64,000 nucleotides of DNA. It comes from Nocardia terrae. GTDB lineage: Bacteria; Actinomycetota; Actinomycetes; Mycobacteriales; Mycobacteriaceae. The notes under the pieces were generated by a model. It made no database searches and was not told where the DNA came from. It saw only the letters and a program-made list of their open reading frames with translations. A program made the translations under genes and the position numbers. Below, piece by piece: positions 25,672-34,236 of the stretch. The stretch is taken from contig NZ_WRPP01000003.1 in assembly GCF_009760405.1 (NCBI RefSeq), positions 806,001 to 870,000 on the forward strand. Direction: 5' to 3'. Position 1 is the stretch's first letter; each line of letters opens with the position of its first letter.

Positions 25672-26856
25672 CTAGCTCAGACGCTCGATGATGGTGACAT
25701 TGGCCGTGCCGCCACCCTCGCAGATGGTGAGCAGGCCGTAGCGCCCGTTCACCCGCTCCAGCTCGTTGAGCAGGGTGGAGAACAGCTTGGCGCCGGTCGC
25801 CCCCAGCGGGTGGCCCAACGCGATCGCGCCACCGTTGACGTTGACCTTGTCCGGGTCGGCCCCGGTCTCCTTGATCCAGGCCAGCACGACCGACGCGAAC
25901 GCCTCGTTGATCTCGATGACGTCCATGTCCTCGATGGTCAGCCCGGTCTTCTCCAGCGCCCACTTGGTGGCCGGGATCGGCGCGGTGAGCATGTAGATCG
26001 GGTCCGCGCCGCGCGCGCTCACGTGGTGGATGCGCGCCCGCGGGGTGAGCCCGTACTCGGCGACCGCCCAGTCCGAGGCCAGCAGGGTGGCGCTGGAACC
26101 GTCGGAGATCTGGCTGGCCAGCGCGGCGGTGATGCGGCTGCCCTCGGCCAGCGGCTGCAGCCCGGCCATCTTCTCCAGGGTGGTCTCGCGCGGGCACTCG
26201 TCGATCCAGAAGTCGCCGACCGGGACGATCTCGCGGTCGAACTTGCCGTCCACGATGGCCTTTCGGGCGCGCTCGTTGCTGCGCAGCGCCCACTCCTCCA
26301 TGTCACGGCGGGAGATGTCCCACTTCTCGGCGATCATGGTGGCCGAATTGAACTGCGACACTTCACCGGTGCCGTAGCGGTGATCCCAGCCCTGCGCGCC
26401 GACGAACGGCGAGTCGAACCCGTAGGCCTGCCCGGCCAGCATGGCCGCCGAGATCGGGATGGCGGACATGTTCTGCACGCCGCCGGCCACGATCACCTCG
26501 GAGGTGCCGGACATGATGGCCTGCGCGCCGAAGTGGATGGCCTGCTGCGAGGAACCGCACTGGCGGTCCACCGTGACACCCGGCACCGACTCCGGGTAGC
26601 CCGCGGCCAACCACGAAGTGCGCGCGATGTTTCCGGCCTGCGGGCCGATGGTGTCGCAGCAGCCGAACACCACGTCGTCCACGGCGGCCGGGTCGAGGCT
26701 GCTGCGCTCGATCAGCCCCTTGATGGCGGCCGCGCCGAGATCGGCCGGGTGCACGGCCGACAGCGAACCGCCCCGCTTGCCGACCGGGGTGCGCACGGCG
26801 TCGATCACATACGCCTCACGCATCGGCGAGTACTGGCGGCGGGACGGTGCTGACAT
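25672..26856 (-). CDS. fadA6: FadA6 thiolase of steroid C/D-ring degradation
   Basis: A 394-residue thiolase with nucleophile Cys100 (DRQCGSSQQA), His349 (GHPLGATG) and Cys379 (TICEGGGTANV). The YVIDAVRTPVGKRGG start matches FadA6 (Rv3556c), which performs thiolysis in HIP-CoA breakdown. It lies 34 bp downstream of kstR2 on the same strand, as in M. tuberculosis, so the KstR2 site upstream of kstR2 should control both. AGGAG lies 5 nt before the ATG. Confidence 0.9.
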   Translation of the reverse strand: MSAPSRRQYSPMREAYVIDAVRTPVGKRGGSLSAVHPADLGAAAIKGLIERSSLDPAAVDDVVFGCCDTIGPQAGNIARTSWLAAGYPESVPGVTVDRQCGSSQQAIHFGAQAIMSGTSEVIVAGGVQNMSAIPISAAMLAGQAYGFDSPFVGAQGWDHRYGTGEVSQFNSATMIAEKWDISRRDMEEWALRSNERARKAIVDGKFDREIVPVGDFWIDECPRETTLEKMAGLQPLAEGSRITAALASQISDGSSATLLASDWAVAEYGLTPRARIHHVSARGADPIYMLTAPIPATKWALEKTGLTIEDMDVIEINEAFASVVLAWIKETGADPDKVNVNGGAIALGHPLGATGAKLFSTLLNELERVNGRYGLLTICEGGGTANVTIIERLS

Positions 26857-26890
26857 GGGAACTCCTACTGCTTCGTACGAGAGCTGAAAG

Positions 26891-27499
26891 CTAAACGCGC
26901 TGTTCGGGATTGGTGAGACCGTCGAGGACGATGGTCAAGTACTGCTTGGCGAGGCTGTCCACGGTGATGCGGCCGCCCGGCTGGTACCAGCGCACCGACA
27001 CCCAGACGGTGTCGCGCAGGAACCGGTAGGCGAGTTCGACATCCATCTCCGGCCGGAAGCTGCCGTCCTCGACACCGTTGGTCAGGACGCGGTGCCAGAG
27101 CTCGCGGAACTCCTTGTTGTATTCGGAGATGTAGCCGAATCGTGGTGTGCCACTGAGCCGTTTGGCCTCGGCCTGGTAGATGGCCACGGCGGCGTGGAAG
27201 TGGTCGAACGACTCATAGGACGCGACGACGAGGGCTTCCAGCGTGTCGCGGGCGGGCAGGCCCGCCGCCACGATCTCGCGATAGCGGCCGAAGAGGTCGT
27301 CGAGGAACCCGCGCAGGATTTCGTCCACCATGGCTTCTTTGGAATCGAAGTGGTGGTACAGACTCCCGGATAGAATCCCCGCCGCGTCGGCAATGTCACG
27401 AACCGTGGTGGCGCGCAGCCCGCGTTCCGCGAATAGGTTCGCGGCCAGGCCGAGCAGCTCGTTGCGACGTGCTGATTTGGAGGGGTCAGGTTGGGTCAC
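26891..27499 (-). CDS. kstR2: KstR2, TetR-family repressor of the HIP regulon
   Basis: A 202-residue TetR regulator from the GTG at 27499 (VTQPDPSKSARRNELLGLAA). The helix-turn-helix covers about residues 14-60 (TTVRDIADAAGILSGSLYHH). KstR2 represses the C/D-ring genes and is released by HIP-CoA. A longer frame from 27535 would run over the palindromic operator, so the GTG just downstream of it is chosen. It is linked to fadA6 as in other actinobacteria; autoregulation is expected. Confidence 0.9.
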   Translation of the reverse strand: MTQPDPSKSARRNELLGLAANLFAERGLRATTVRDIADAAGILSGSLYHHFDSKEAMVDEILRGFLDDLFGRYREIVAAGLPARDTLEALVVASYESFDHFHAAVAIYQAEAKRLSGTPRFGYISEYNKEFRELWHRVLTNGVEDGSFRPEMDVELAYRFLRDTVWVSVRWYQPGGRITVDSLAKQYLTIVLDGLTNPEQRV

Positions 27500-27513
27500 T
27501 CCGCCAATATACA

Positions 27514-27531
27514 ACCAAGCATTTGCTTGGT
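27514..27531. promoter_or_regulatory. KstR2 operator upstream of kstR2
   Basis: ACCAAGCATTTGCTTGGT is an 18-bp inverted repeat 15 bp before the GTG. It differs from the core ANCAAGNNCTTGNT by one C-to-T change in the centre but has symmetric outer arms. Confidence 0.8.
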
Positions 27532-27568
27532 CCACTGGCCACCCCGGTGACCGGCACCGTCACCCGGA

Positions 27569-28324
27569 TCAGCGCACGGAATACCGCAGCGGCGAGGACA
27601 CCGACAGGTCCGCGAGCAGGCGATCGCAGATGACCACCGGCGATATCCCCGCCCGGGCCATCCGCGCGACCAGGGCCAGGCGACGTTCGGGGCTGTCCCA
27701 TTCGACCGTCAGCGGTTCCTGCCCGGGCCCGGCGTCCACGGTGGCCATCACCCGCGGTGGCACGCCGTCGTGGCCGGGCTCCTCGATGAGCTTCAGGACC
27801 ATCCCCCGCTGCCATGCCCGGTAGGTCTCCATGTCGGCTCCCACCACCAATTTGTCCGTGGCAGCGCACAACCCCTGCGCTATCCCGTCCGCGAAGGCCA
27901 CATGGTCGTACCGCAGGCGTCTGCAGGTCCGCACCACCTCCAACAGGTCGGCGCGCACCTCGCACAGCAGGGCGGTCCTCTTGCGGCGACGGCGATCGGC
28001 TTCGGTGTCGACGTAGCCCGCCGCACGCGACAGACCCAGCCGGCGGGCGCGATCGCGGTCGCGAATCATGTCCCGCCGCAACGCGGCGCGCGGATCGCGA
28101 GCCACGTCGGTTTCGTCCACGGCGTGTTGTTCGAGGATCTGCGCCGCCCGCATGGCGGTGGCGCGCTCGGAGTCGTGGTCGAGTAATTCCGCACCCAATG
28201 TGAGCGCGGCCAGAACGACATTGTCGAGCCTTCGGCGCGCAAGAACGACCTCGCGCACCAGCTCGAGTTCCAATTCCTCGTGGGCTTGTTCTGGGGCTGC
28301 TTGTTGTCTGCGATCCGGACCCAT
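27569..28324 (-). CDS. Hypothetical Arg-rich helical protein
   Basis: A 251-residue protein of unknown function. It is charged and mostly helical; residues about 10-110 are rich in Arg/Glu (DRDRARRLGLSRAAGYVDTEADRRRRK region) and look like a long helix or coiled coil. The C-terminal 90 residues contain TVEWDSPERRLALVARMARA. No signal peptide, membrane segment or known motif is visible. GC3 is high, supporting a real gene. It stands alone upstream of kstR2 and has no sterol operator. Confidence 0.55.
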   Translation of the reverse strand: MGPDRRQQAAPEQAHEELELELVREVVLARRRLDNVVLAALTLGAELLDHDSERATAMRAAQILEQHAVDETDVARDPRAALRRDMIRDRDRARRLGLSRAAGYVDTEADRRRRKRTALLCEVRADLLEVVRTCRRLRYDHVAFADGIAQGLCAATDKLVVGADMETYRAWQRGMVLKLIEEPGHDGVPPRVMATVDAGPGQEPLTVEWDSPERRLALVARMARAGISPVVICDRLLADLSVSSPLRYSVR

Positions 28325-28419
28325 GGGTCGTGCCCTTCGACTAGCGGTACCGGCCTAAACCAGGATTGCACAAGGACACCCTCAACGCGCCAGCCATTTT
28401 GCGCCCCGAATAAAACTGG

Positions 28420-28451
28420 CACTGCCGCGCCCCCTCCGGGACGCGGCAGTG
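28420..28451. terminator. Terminator hairpin after the fadE30-ipdF operon
   Basis: A perfect 10-bp stem (28420-28429 with 28442-28451) downstream of ipdF on the minus strand, followed there by CCAGTTTTA. Confidence 0.7.
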
Positions 28452-28530
28452 AGAAAAGCTGCGACCTGACGACACAGCATTTCGCGACAACCGAACGCAC
28501 TAATTCGGTTGCGCGGATGCGTAATCCGAA

Positions 28531-29325
28531 TTACGCGCGCTGACTGGAAATGGAAACCACTTCACCGGTCAGGTAGGTGGTGTAGTCACTCGCGAGCATG
28601 GCGATGGTGGCGGCTACCTCCCACGGCTCGGCCGCGCGGCCGAAGGCCTCACCGGCCGCCAGGCGGTCGAGCAGATCGGCCGAGGTGACCTTGTCCAGGA
28701 ACGCGTGGCGGGCGATGGACGGGGCGACCGCGTTGATGCGGACCCCGAACTCGGCGGCCTCCACCGCGCTGCAGCGGGTCAGCGCCATGACACCGGCCTT
28801 GGCCGCGGCGTAGTGGGCCTGGCCGTGCTGGGCGCGCCAGCCCAGCACCGAGGCGTTGTTGACCACGACACCGCCGTGGCCGGCCTCGCGGAAGTACTTG
28901 AGTACGGCCCGAGTTGCCCGGAAGGTCCCGTTCAGCGTGATGTCGAGAACCTTGTCCCACTGCTCGTCGGTCATGTCGACCACCGGCACCTCGCCGCCGA
29001 GGCCCGCGTTGTTGACCATCACGTCGATGCGGCCGAAGGCGGCCACGGCCCCGGCGATCAGGGCGTCGACCTGTTCGGTCGAGCTGACGTCACAGGGCAC
29101 GGAAGCGACTCGCCGGTCCGAGAATTCGGCCTGCAGGGCTTCCTCGGTCTCCTTCAGGCGACGCTCGTGCCAGTCGGAGATCACGACATCCGCACCCTCG
29201 GAGAGCAGGCGGCGCGCGGTGGCCGAGCCGATGCCGGTGCCCGCGGCGGCGGTGACGACCGCGATCTTGCCCGCGAGCAGATTGTGTCCGGGGGTGATTT
29301 CGGGAGCGGTGGACAAATCGGTCAC
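28531..29325 (-). CDS. ipdF: IpdF, short-chain dehydrogenase of HIP catabolism
   Basis: A 264-residue SDR with TAAAGTGIGSATA in place of the usual TGxxxGxG, NNAGLGGEVP, and the catalytic pair YAAAK. It corresponds to Rv3559c (IpdF), which oxidises the 5-hydroxy group of the HIP-derived CoA ester. The start overlaps the fadE30 stop by 4 nt, so both are in one KstR2-controlled operon. The Ala in the Rossmann motif is shared with this subfamily as far as I recall. Confidence 0.85.
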   Translation of the reverse strand: MTDLSTAPEITPGHNLLAGKIAVVTAAAGTGIGSATARRLLSEGADVVISDWHERRLKETEEALQAEFSDRRVASVPCDVSSTEQVDALIAGAVAAFGRIDVMVNNAGLGGEVPVVDMTDEQWDKVLDITLNGTFRATRAVLKYFREAGHGGVVVNNASVLGWRAQHGQAHYAAAKAGVMALTRCSAVEAAEFGVRINAVAPSIARHAFLDKVTSADLLDRLAAGEAFGRAAEPWEVAATIAMLASDYTTYLTGEVVSISSQRA

Positions 29326-30542
29326 GGTCGTGCCTCTCGGGGAAGTCCGAGCACGCGCTCGGAGATGATGTTGCGCTGCACCTCGTTCGAACCGCCGTAG
29401 ATGGTGTCCGCGCGAGTGAAAAGGAACATGCGCTGCCAGGCATTGAGATCATCGCCGGGGCCGTCGGCGATCAGGCCGGGCGCGCCGAGCACGTCCATGG
29501 CCAATTCACCCAGTCCGCGATGCCAATTGGCCCACAGCAGCTTGGTCACCGACGCCTGCCCGGCGGCGGTGCGGGCATCCACGGACGCTCCGTCGTGGCC
29601 CGACTCCAGGGTGCGCAGCACGTGCGCGCGCAGCACCCGCAGCCCGACCCACGCCTTGTCGAGGCGGTCGGCGATGACCGGATTCTCGATGGCGCCGTTC
29701 GCCTTCGCCACGGCCTCGAGGTCGGCCAGCTCGCGCGCGTAGCGGATCTGCTGGCCCACGGTCGAGATGCCGCGCTCGAAGGTGAGCGTGCCCATCGCGA
29801 CCTTCCACCCGTCGCCGGGCTGCCCGACCACGAGATCGGCCGCGGTGCGGGCATTGTCGAAGAAGACCTCGTTGAATTCCGCGGTCCCGGTGAGCTGGAT
29901 GATGGGCCGCACCTCGACGCCCGGCTGCTTCATCGGAACGAGCAGGTAGGACAGGCCGTGGTGGCGGGTCGAGCCCTTCTCGGTGCGGGCGACCACGAAG
30001 CACCAGTCCGACAGATGCGCCAGCGAGGTCCAGATCTTCTGGCCGTTGATCACCCATTCGTCGCCGTCGAGCTGGGCGGAGGTGGTGACAGCGGCCAGGT
30101 CCGAGCCCGCGCCCGGCTCCGAATAACCCTGGCACCACAGCTCGGTGACATTGCGGATGCCCGGCAGGAAGCGCTTCTTCTGCTCCTCGGTGCCGAAGGC
30201 GATGACCGTGGGGCCGAGCAGCTCCTCACCCAGGTGCGAGACCCGGCTGGGCGCATCGGCTTTGGCGTACTCCTCGTGGAAGATGACCTGCTGCCGCAGC
30301 GTGGCGTCGCGGCCGCCCCATTCCTTGGGCCAGCCCAGGCAGGTCAGACCGGCGGCGGCGAGGGCGCGGTCCCATTCGAGCCGCTCCTCGAAGGCCTCGT
30401 GCTCGCGCCCGGGACCACCCAGACCGCGCAGCTCGCGGAACTGGCCGTTCAGGTTCTCGGCCAGCCATTCCCGCACCTCGGTGCGGAATGCGGCATCCTC
30501 CGGGGGCTCAATCCCGCTGGCCGGTTCGGGGGTCTGGATCAT
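29322..30542 (-). CDS. fadE30: FadE30, acyl-CoA dehydrogenase acting on HIP-CoA
   Basis: A 406-residue acyl-CoA dehydrogenase starting MIQTPEPASGIEPPEDAAFR. It has the FAD-contact block GYSEPGAGSDLAAVTT and C-terminal GGSNEVQRNIISERVLGLPR. FadE30 (Rv3560c) introduces the double bond into the propionyl-CoA side chain of HIP-CoA right after FadD3. It is divergent from fadD3 with the KstR2 operator 22 bp upstream of this start. Longer in-frame starts (30548, 30569) would approach or enter the operator and are less likely. Confidence 0.9.
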   Translation of the reverse strand: MIQTPEPASGIEPPEDAAFRTEVREWLAENLNGQFRELRGLGGPGREHEAFEERLEWDRALAAAGLTCLGWPKEWGGRDATLRQQVIFHEEYAKADAPSRVSHLGEELLGPTVIAFGTEEQKKRFLPGIRNVTELWCQGYSEPGAGSDLAAVTTSAQLDGDEWVINGQKIWTSLAHLSDWCFVVARTEKGSTRHHGLSYLLVPMKQPGVEVRPIIQLTGTAEFNEVFFDNARTAADLVVGQPGDGWKVAMGTLTFERGISTVGQQIRYARELADLEAVAKANGAIENPVIADRLDKAWVGLRVLRAHVLRTLESGHDGASVDARTAAGQASVTKLLWANWHRGLGELAMDVLGAPGLIADGPGDDLNAWQRMFLFTRADTIYGGSNEVQRNIISERVLGLPREARP

Positions 30543-30564
30543 GCTCACGTCGGTAGAGTAACCT

Positions 30565-30582
30565 ACCAAGCACTTGCTTTGT
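30565..30582. promoter_or_regulatory. KstR2 operator between fadE30 and fadD3
   Basis: ACCAAGCACTTGCTTTGT contains a perfect ANCAAGNNCTTGNT core and lies between the two divergent starts. Confidence 0.87.
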
Positions 30583-30613
30583 TAGACCCATTCCCGGACA
30601 GCGAGGACGCCCT

Positions 30614-32182
30614 GTGACATCTCCTCCGCAGACCACACCGCTCGCTCTGCACGAGGCCGCGCGTCTTTACGGCGACGCGCCGGCCGTGGGCGACGGTGCC
30701 GTGCGACTGAGCTGGTCGCAACTGCTGGACTCGGTGCGTGAGACCGCACGTGCGCTCATCGCCCGCGGCATTCAGCGCGGCGACCGCATCGGCATCTGGG
30801 CCCCCAATACCCACCACTGGGTGACCGCCGTTCTGGCCACCCACTACGTGGGCGCGGCGATCGTTCCGTTCAATACGCGCTACGTGGCGGCCGAGGCCGC
30901 CGAGGTGCTGTCGCGGACGAACGCCAAGGCGCTGTTCATCGCGGGCACCTTCCTCGGCCGCGACCGCCTGGCCGAACTGCGCGCCGCCGCACCGGAACTG
31001 GGCATCGAGACCACCATCGTCATCCCCGTCGAGGGCGAGGAACCGATCGAGAACGCCCCCGGCGGGCCGGGAAGTGTCATCGCCTGGTCCGAATTGGGCA
31101 AGGTGGCCGAGGCGGTGAGCCTCGAGCAGGCCGTCGCCCGCGCGGAATCGGTGTCACCGGAAGATCTTTCGGACATCCTGTTCACCTCCGGCACCACCGG
31201 GCGCAGCAAGGGCGTGCCCATCGCGCACCACCAGGTGCTCGGCAGCGCGCGGGCCTGGGCCGACTGCGCGACGCTGAACAACACCGACAACTACCTGGTC
31301 ATCCCGCCGTTCTTCCACAGCTTCGGCTACAAGGCGGGCATTCTCACCTCCCTGGTGACCGGGGCGACCATCATTCCGCAGGCCGTCTTCGACGTCGGTG
31401 CGACCATGCGGCTCATCCACGACGAGCGCATCACCGTCCTCACCGGGCCGCCGACCATCCACCAGTCCATCCTCGATCACCCGGCGCGCGGCGAGGCCGA
31501 CCTGTCCAGCCTGCGCGTCGCGGTCACCGGCGCGGCCACCGTGCCGGTCGTGCTCATCGAGAGAATGCGCGGCGAGCTGGATCTCGAGGTGGTGCTGACC
31601 GCCTACGGCCAGACCGAGTCCGGCGGGTTCGGCACCATGTGCCGGCCCGAGGACTCCAGCGAGACCATCGCCAACACCTGCGGCCGCGCCATCGACGGCT
31701 TCGAGATGAAGCTGGCCGACAATGGCGAACTGCTGCTGCGCAGCTACCAGGTCATGCGCGGCTATCTCGACGATCCGCAGGCCACGGCCGCGACCATCGA
31801 TCCGGACGGCTGGCTGCACACCGGCGATGTCGCGGTGATCGACGAACGCGGCTACATGAAGGTCACCGACCGGCTCAAGGACATGTACATCTCCGGCGGC
31901 TTCAATGTGTATCCCGCCGAGATCGAGCAGACCATGGCCCGGCTCGAGGGCGTCGCCGAGACGGCGGTCATCGGCGTGCCGGACGAGCGCATGGGCGAGG
32001 TCGGCAAGGTGTTCGTGGTGCGCCGCAACGGTTTCGAGCTGTCCGAGGAGGACGTGCGCGCCTACGCCAAGGAGCAGCTGGCCAACTTCAAGGTTCCGAA
32101 GTACATCGAGTTCCGCGACGAGCTGCCGTACAACGCCGCGGGGAAAGTGCTCAAGCGGCAACTACGTGAGGAGAAGGCGTGA
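30614..32182 (+). CDS. fadD3: FadD3, HIP-CoA synthetase
   Basis: A 522-residue acyl-CoA ligase with the P-loop TSGTTGRSKG at 191-200, YGQTESGG, the hinge-region DMYISGGFNVYPAEIE and the catalytic Lys511 in AAGKVLKRQ. FadD3 (Rv3561) activates HIP, the C/D-ring propionate left after ring A/B removal, and thereby makes the effector of KstR2. It is the first gene of the operon fadD3-echA-fadE31-fadE32-(two small ORFs)-fadE33. It starts from GTG 31 bp after the KstR2 site. Confidence 0.92.
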   Translation: MTSPPQTTPLALHEAARLYGDAPAVGDGAVRLSWSQLLDSVRETARALIARGIQRGDRIGIWAPNTHHWVTAVLATHYVGAAIVPFNTRYVAAEAAEVLSRTNAKALFIAGTFLGRDRLAELRAAAPELGIETTIVIPVEGEEPIENAPGGPGSVIAWSELGKVAEAVSLEQAVARAESVSPEDLSDILFTSGTTGRSKGVPIAHHQVLGSARAWADCATLNNTDNYLVIPPFFHSFGYKAGILTSLVTGATIIPQAVFDVGATMRLIHDERITVLTGPPTIHQSILDHPARGEADLSSLRVAVTGAATVPVVLIERMRGELDLEVVLTAYGQTESGGFGTMCRPEDSSETIANTCGRAIDGFEMKLADNGELLLRSYQVMRGYLDDPQATAATIDPDGWLHTGDVAVIDERGYMKVTDRLKDMYISGGFNVYPAEIEQTMARLEGVAETAVIGVPDERMGEVGKVFVVRRNGFELSEEDVRAYAKEQLANFKVPKYIEFRDELPYNAAGKVLKRQLREEKA

Positions 32183-33087
32183 GCCAGCAACCGGGAGCCA
32201 TTCCCGATGAGGGCGAGGTCGTCCTCTACGAGAAGCGCGGACCGATCGCGGTCGTCACGCTCAACCGGCCGGATTACCGCAATGCGCAGAACTCGGTCAT
32301 GACCTACGCCCTCGACGCCGCTTTCGAGCGGGCCGTCGAGGATCCCGAGGTCAAGGTGATCGTGTTGGGCGGCGCCGGAAAGCATTTCAGCGCCGGACAC
32401 GACATCGGCACGCCGGGCCGCGATCACCACATCGAGTACGAGAACAAGGCCGCGCTGTGGTGGGACCACACCGACCGGCTCGGCGGCGATCAGCGTTTCG
32501 CCCGCGAGTCCGAGGTGTACCTGGGCATGTGCCGGCGCTGGCGGGAGATTCCCAAGCCGACCATCGCCATGGTGCAGGGTGCGTGCATCGCCGGTGCGCT
32601 CATGCTGGCGTGGTCCTGCGACATGATCGTGGCGTCGGAGGACGCGTTCTTCTCCGATCCGGTGGTGCGCATGGGCATTCCGGGTGTCGAGTACTTCGCG
32701 CACCCGTGGGTGCTGGGTCCGCGCCGCGCCAAGGAGATCCTGTTCACCGGCGAGCGCTTCACCGCTGCACAGGCTTACGAGTGGGGCATGCTCAATCATG
32801 TTGTCCCGCGCGAGGACCTGGAGACGAAGACCTTCGCGCTGGCCGAGAAGATCGCGGAGATGCCGCAGTTCGGGCTGGCGCTGACCAAGAAGGCCGTCAA
32901 CCAGTGCGAGGACCTGATGGGGATGCGCGCGGGCATGGACTCCGTGTTCGGGCTGCACCACTTCGCACACGCCCACAATGCCGAGGTCGGCACCGACTCG
33001 CTGGGCGGCATGAACGCCAGGTCGATGAAGGCCGCGGCCGTGAACGGCTCACCGAACTCAGCTACTACTAATGACGGGGCCAACTAA
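32179..33087 (+). CDS. Enoyl-CoA hydratase (crotonase) in the fadD3 operon
   Basis: A 302-residue crotonase with AGKHFSAGHDIGTP and QGACIAGALMLAWSCDM as oxyanion-hole segments. The GTG start overlaps the fadD3 stop, showing coupling. In M. tuberculosis fadD3 is followed directly by fadE31; here a hydratase is inserted. It is likely to hydrate the enoyl-CoA made by FadE31-33 (MOODA-CoA steps) and may do the work of a hydratase encoded elsewhere in mycobacteria, such as EchA13. The substrate is inferred. Confidence 0.82.
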   Translation: MSQQPGAIPDEGEVVLYEKRGPIAVVTLNRPDYRNAQNSVMTYALDAAFERAVEDPEVKVIVLGGAGKHFSAGHDIGTPGRDHHIEYENKAALWWDHTDRLGGDQRFARESEVYLGMCRRWREIPKPTIAMVQGACIAGALMLAWSCDMIVASEDAFFSDPVVRMGIPGVEYFAHPWVLGPRRAKEILFTGERFTAAQAYEWGMLNHVVPREDLETKTFALAEKIAEMPQFGLALTKKAVNQCEDLMGMRAGMDSVFGLHHFAHAHNAEVGTDSLGGMNARSMKAAAVNGSPNSATTNDGAN

Positions 33088-34218
33088 GTGGATCTCGAAT
33101 TCGACGCCAAGACCGAGGAATTCCGTGCCGAGGTGCGCGCGTTCCTGGCGGCCAACGTGCCCGCCACGCCCCTGCCCTCCATGGACACCGAGGAAGGGTT
33201 CGAGGCGCATCGCGCGTGGGAGGCCAAGCTGGCCGAGGCCCGCCTGTCGTGTGTGGCCTGGCCCGCCGAGTACGGCGGCCGCGACGCCTCGCTGACCGAA
33301 TGGGTCATCTTCGAGGAGGAGTATTACGCCGCGGGCGCGCCGGGTCGCGTCTCGCAGAACGGCATCTTCCTGCTCGCGCCGACGCTCTTCGAGCACGGCT
33401 CCCCCGAGCAGCTGGCCCGCATCCTGCCGAGAATGGCTCGCGCGGACGACATCTGGGCGCAGGCGTGGTCCGAGCCCGAGGCCGGGTCGGACCTGGCGGG
33501 CATCCGCTCCACCGCCAAGCGCACCGAGGGCGGCTGGCTGCTCAACGGCCAGAAGACCTGGAGCTCGCGAGCCTCGTTCGCGGACTGGGGTTTCGGCCTG
33601 TTCCGCAGCGACCCGGAGGCCGAGCGGCACCGCGGCCTGACCTACCTGATGTTCCCGCTCACCGCGGAAGGCATTACGGTGCGGCCGATTCCGCAGCTGG
33701 ACGGCGAGCCGGGCTTCGCGGAGATCTTCCTGGACAATGTGTTCGTGCCGGACGCCGACGTGATCGGTGAGGCCAACAACGGCTGGAAGGTCGCCATGGC
33801 GACCTCGAGCAACGAGCGCGGGCTGTCGCTGCGCGCGCCGGGCCGGTTCACCGCCACCGCCGCCAAGCTCATCGAGCTGTGGCAGGGCGCGGCTGACGAG
33901 TCCGACACCGCCCTCGCGGACCGCGTGGTCGACGCGTGGGTGGGCGCGGAGGCGTACCGCCTCAACACCTGGGCCACCGTGACCCGCCTGGCCGACGGTG
34001 GTCAGCTGGGCGCGGAATCCTCGGTGAACAAGGTGTTCTGGTCGGACCTGGACATCGCCATGCACGAGACCGCGCTCGACCTGCACGGCGCGGCCGCGGA
34101 GCAGGAGTCGGCCTGGACCGACGGCTACCTGTTCTCGCTGGCGGGCCCGATCTACGCCGGCACCAACGAGATTCAGCGCAATATCATCGCCGAACGCCTG
34201 CTCGGCCTGCCGCGATAG
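33088..34218 (+). CDS. fadE31: FadE31, acyl-CoA dehydrogenase subunit
   Basis: A 376-residue dehydrogenase starting VDLEFDAKTEEFRAEVRAFL, with the FAD block AWSEPEAGSDLAGIRS and C-terminal AGTNEIQRNIIAERLLGLPR. In M. tuberculosis FadE31 forms alpha2beta2 heterotetramers with FadE32 or FadE33, and such enzymes act on C/D-ring CoA esters. It begins directly after the echA stop and is followed after 18 bp by fadE32, in line with subunit assembly. Confidence 0.88.
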   Translation: MDLEFDAKTEEFRAEVRAFLAANVPATPLPSMDTEEGFEAHRAWEAKLAEARLSCVAWPAEYGGRDASLTEWVIFEEEYYAAGAPGRVSQNGIFLLAPTLFEHGSPEQLARILPRMARADDIWAQAWSEPEAGSDLAGIRSTAKRTEGGWLLNGQKTWSSRASFADWGFGLFRSDPEAERHRGLTYLMFPLTAEGITVRPIPQLDGEPGFAEIFLDNVFVPDADVIGEANNGWKVAMATSSNERGLSLRAPGRFTATAAKLIELWQGAADESDTALADRVVDAWVGAEAYRLNTWATVTRLADGGQLGAESSVNKVFWSDLDIAMHETALDLHGAAAEQESAWTDGYLFSLAGPIYAGTNEIQRNIIAERLLGLPR

Positions 34219-34236
34219 CCACAGGAGGACGACGAC

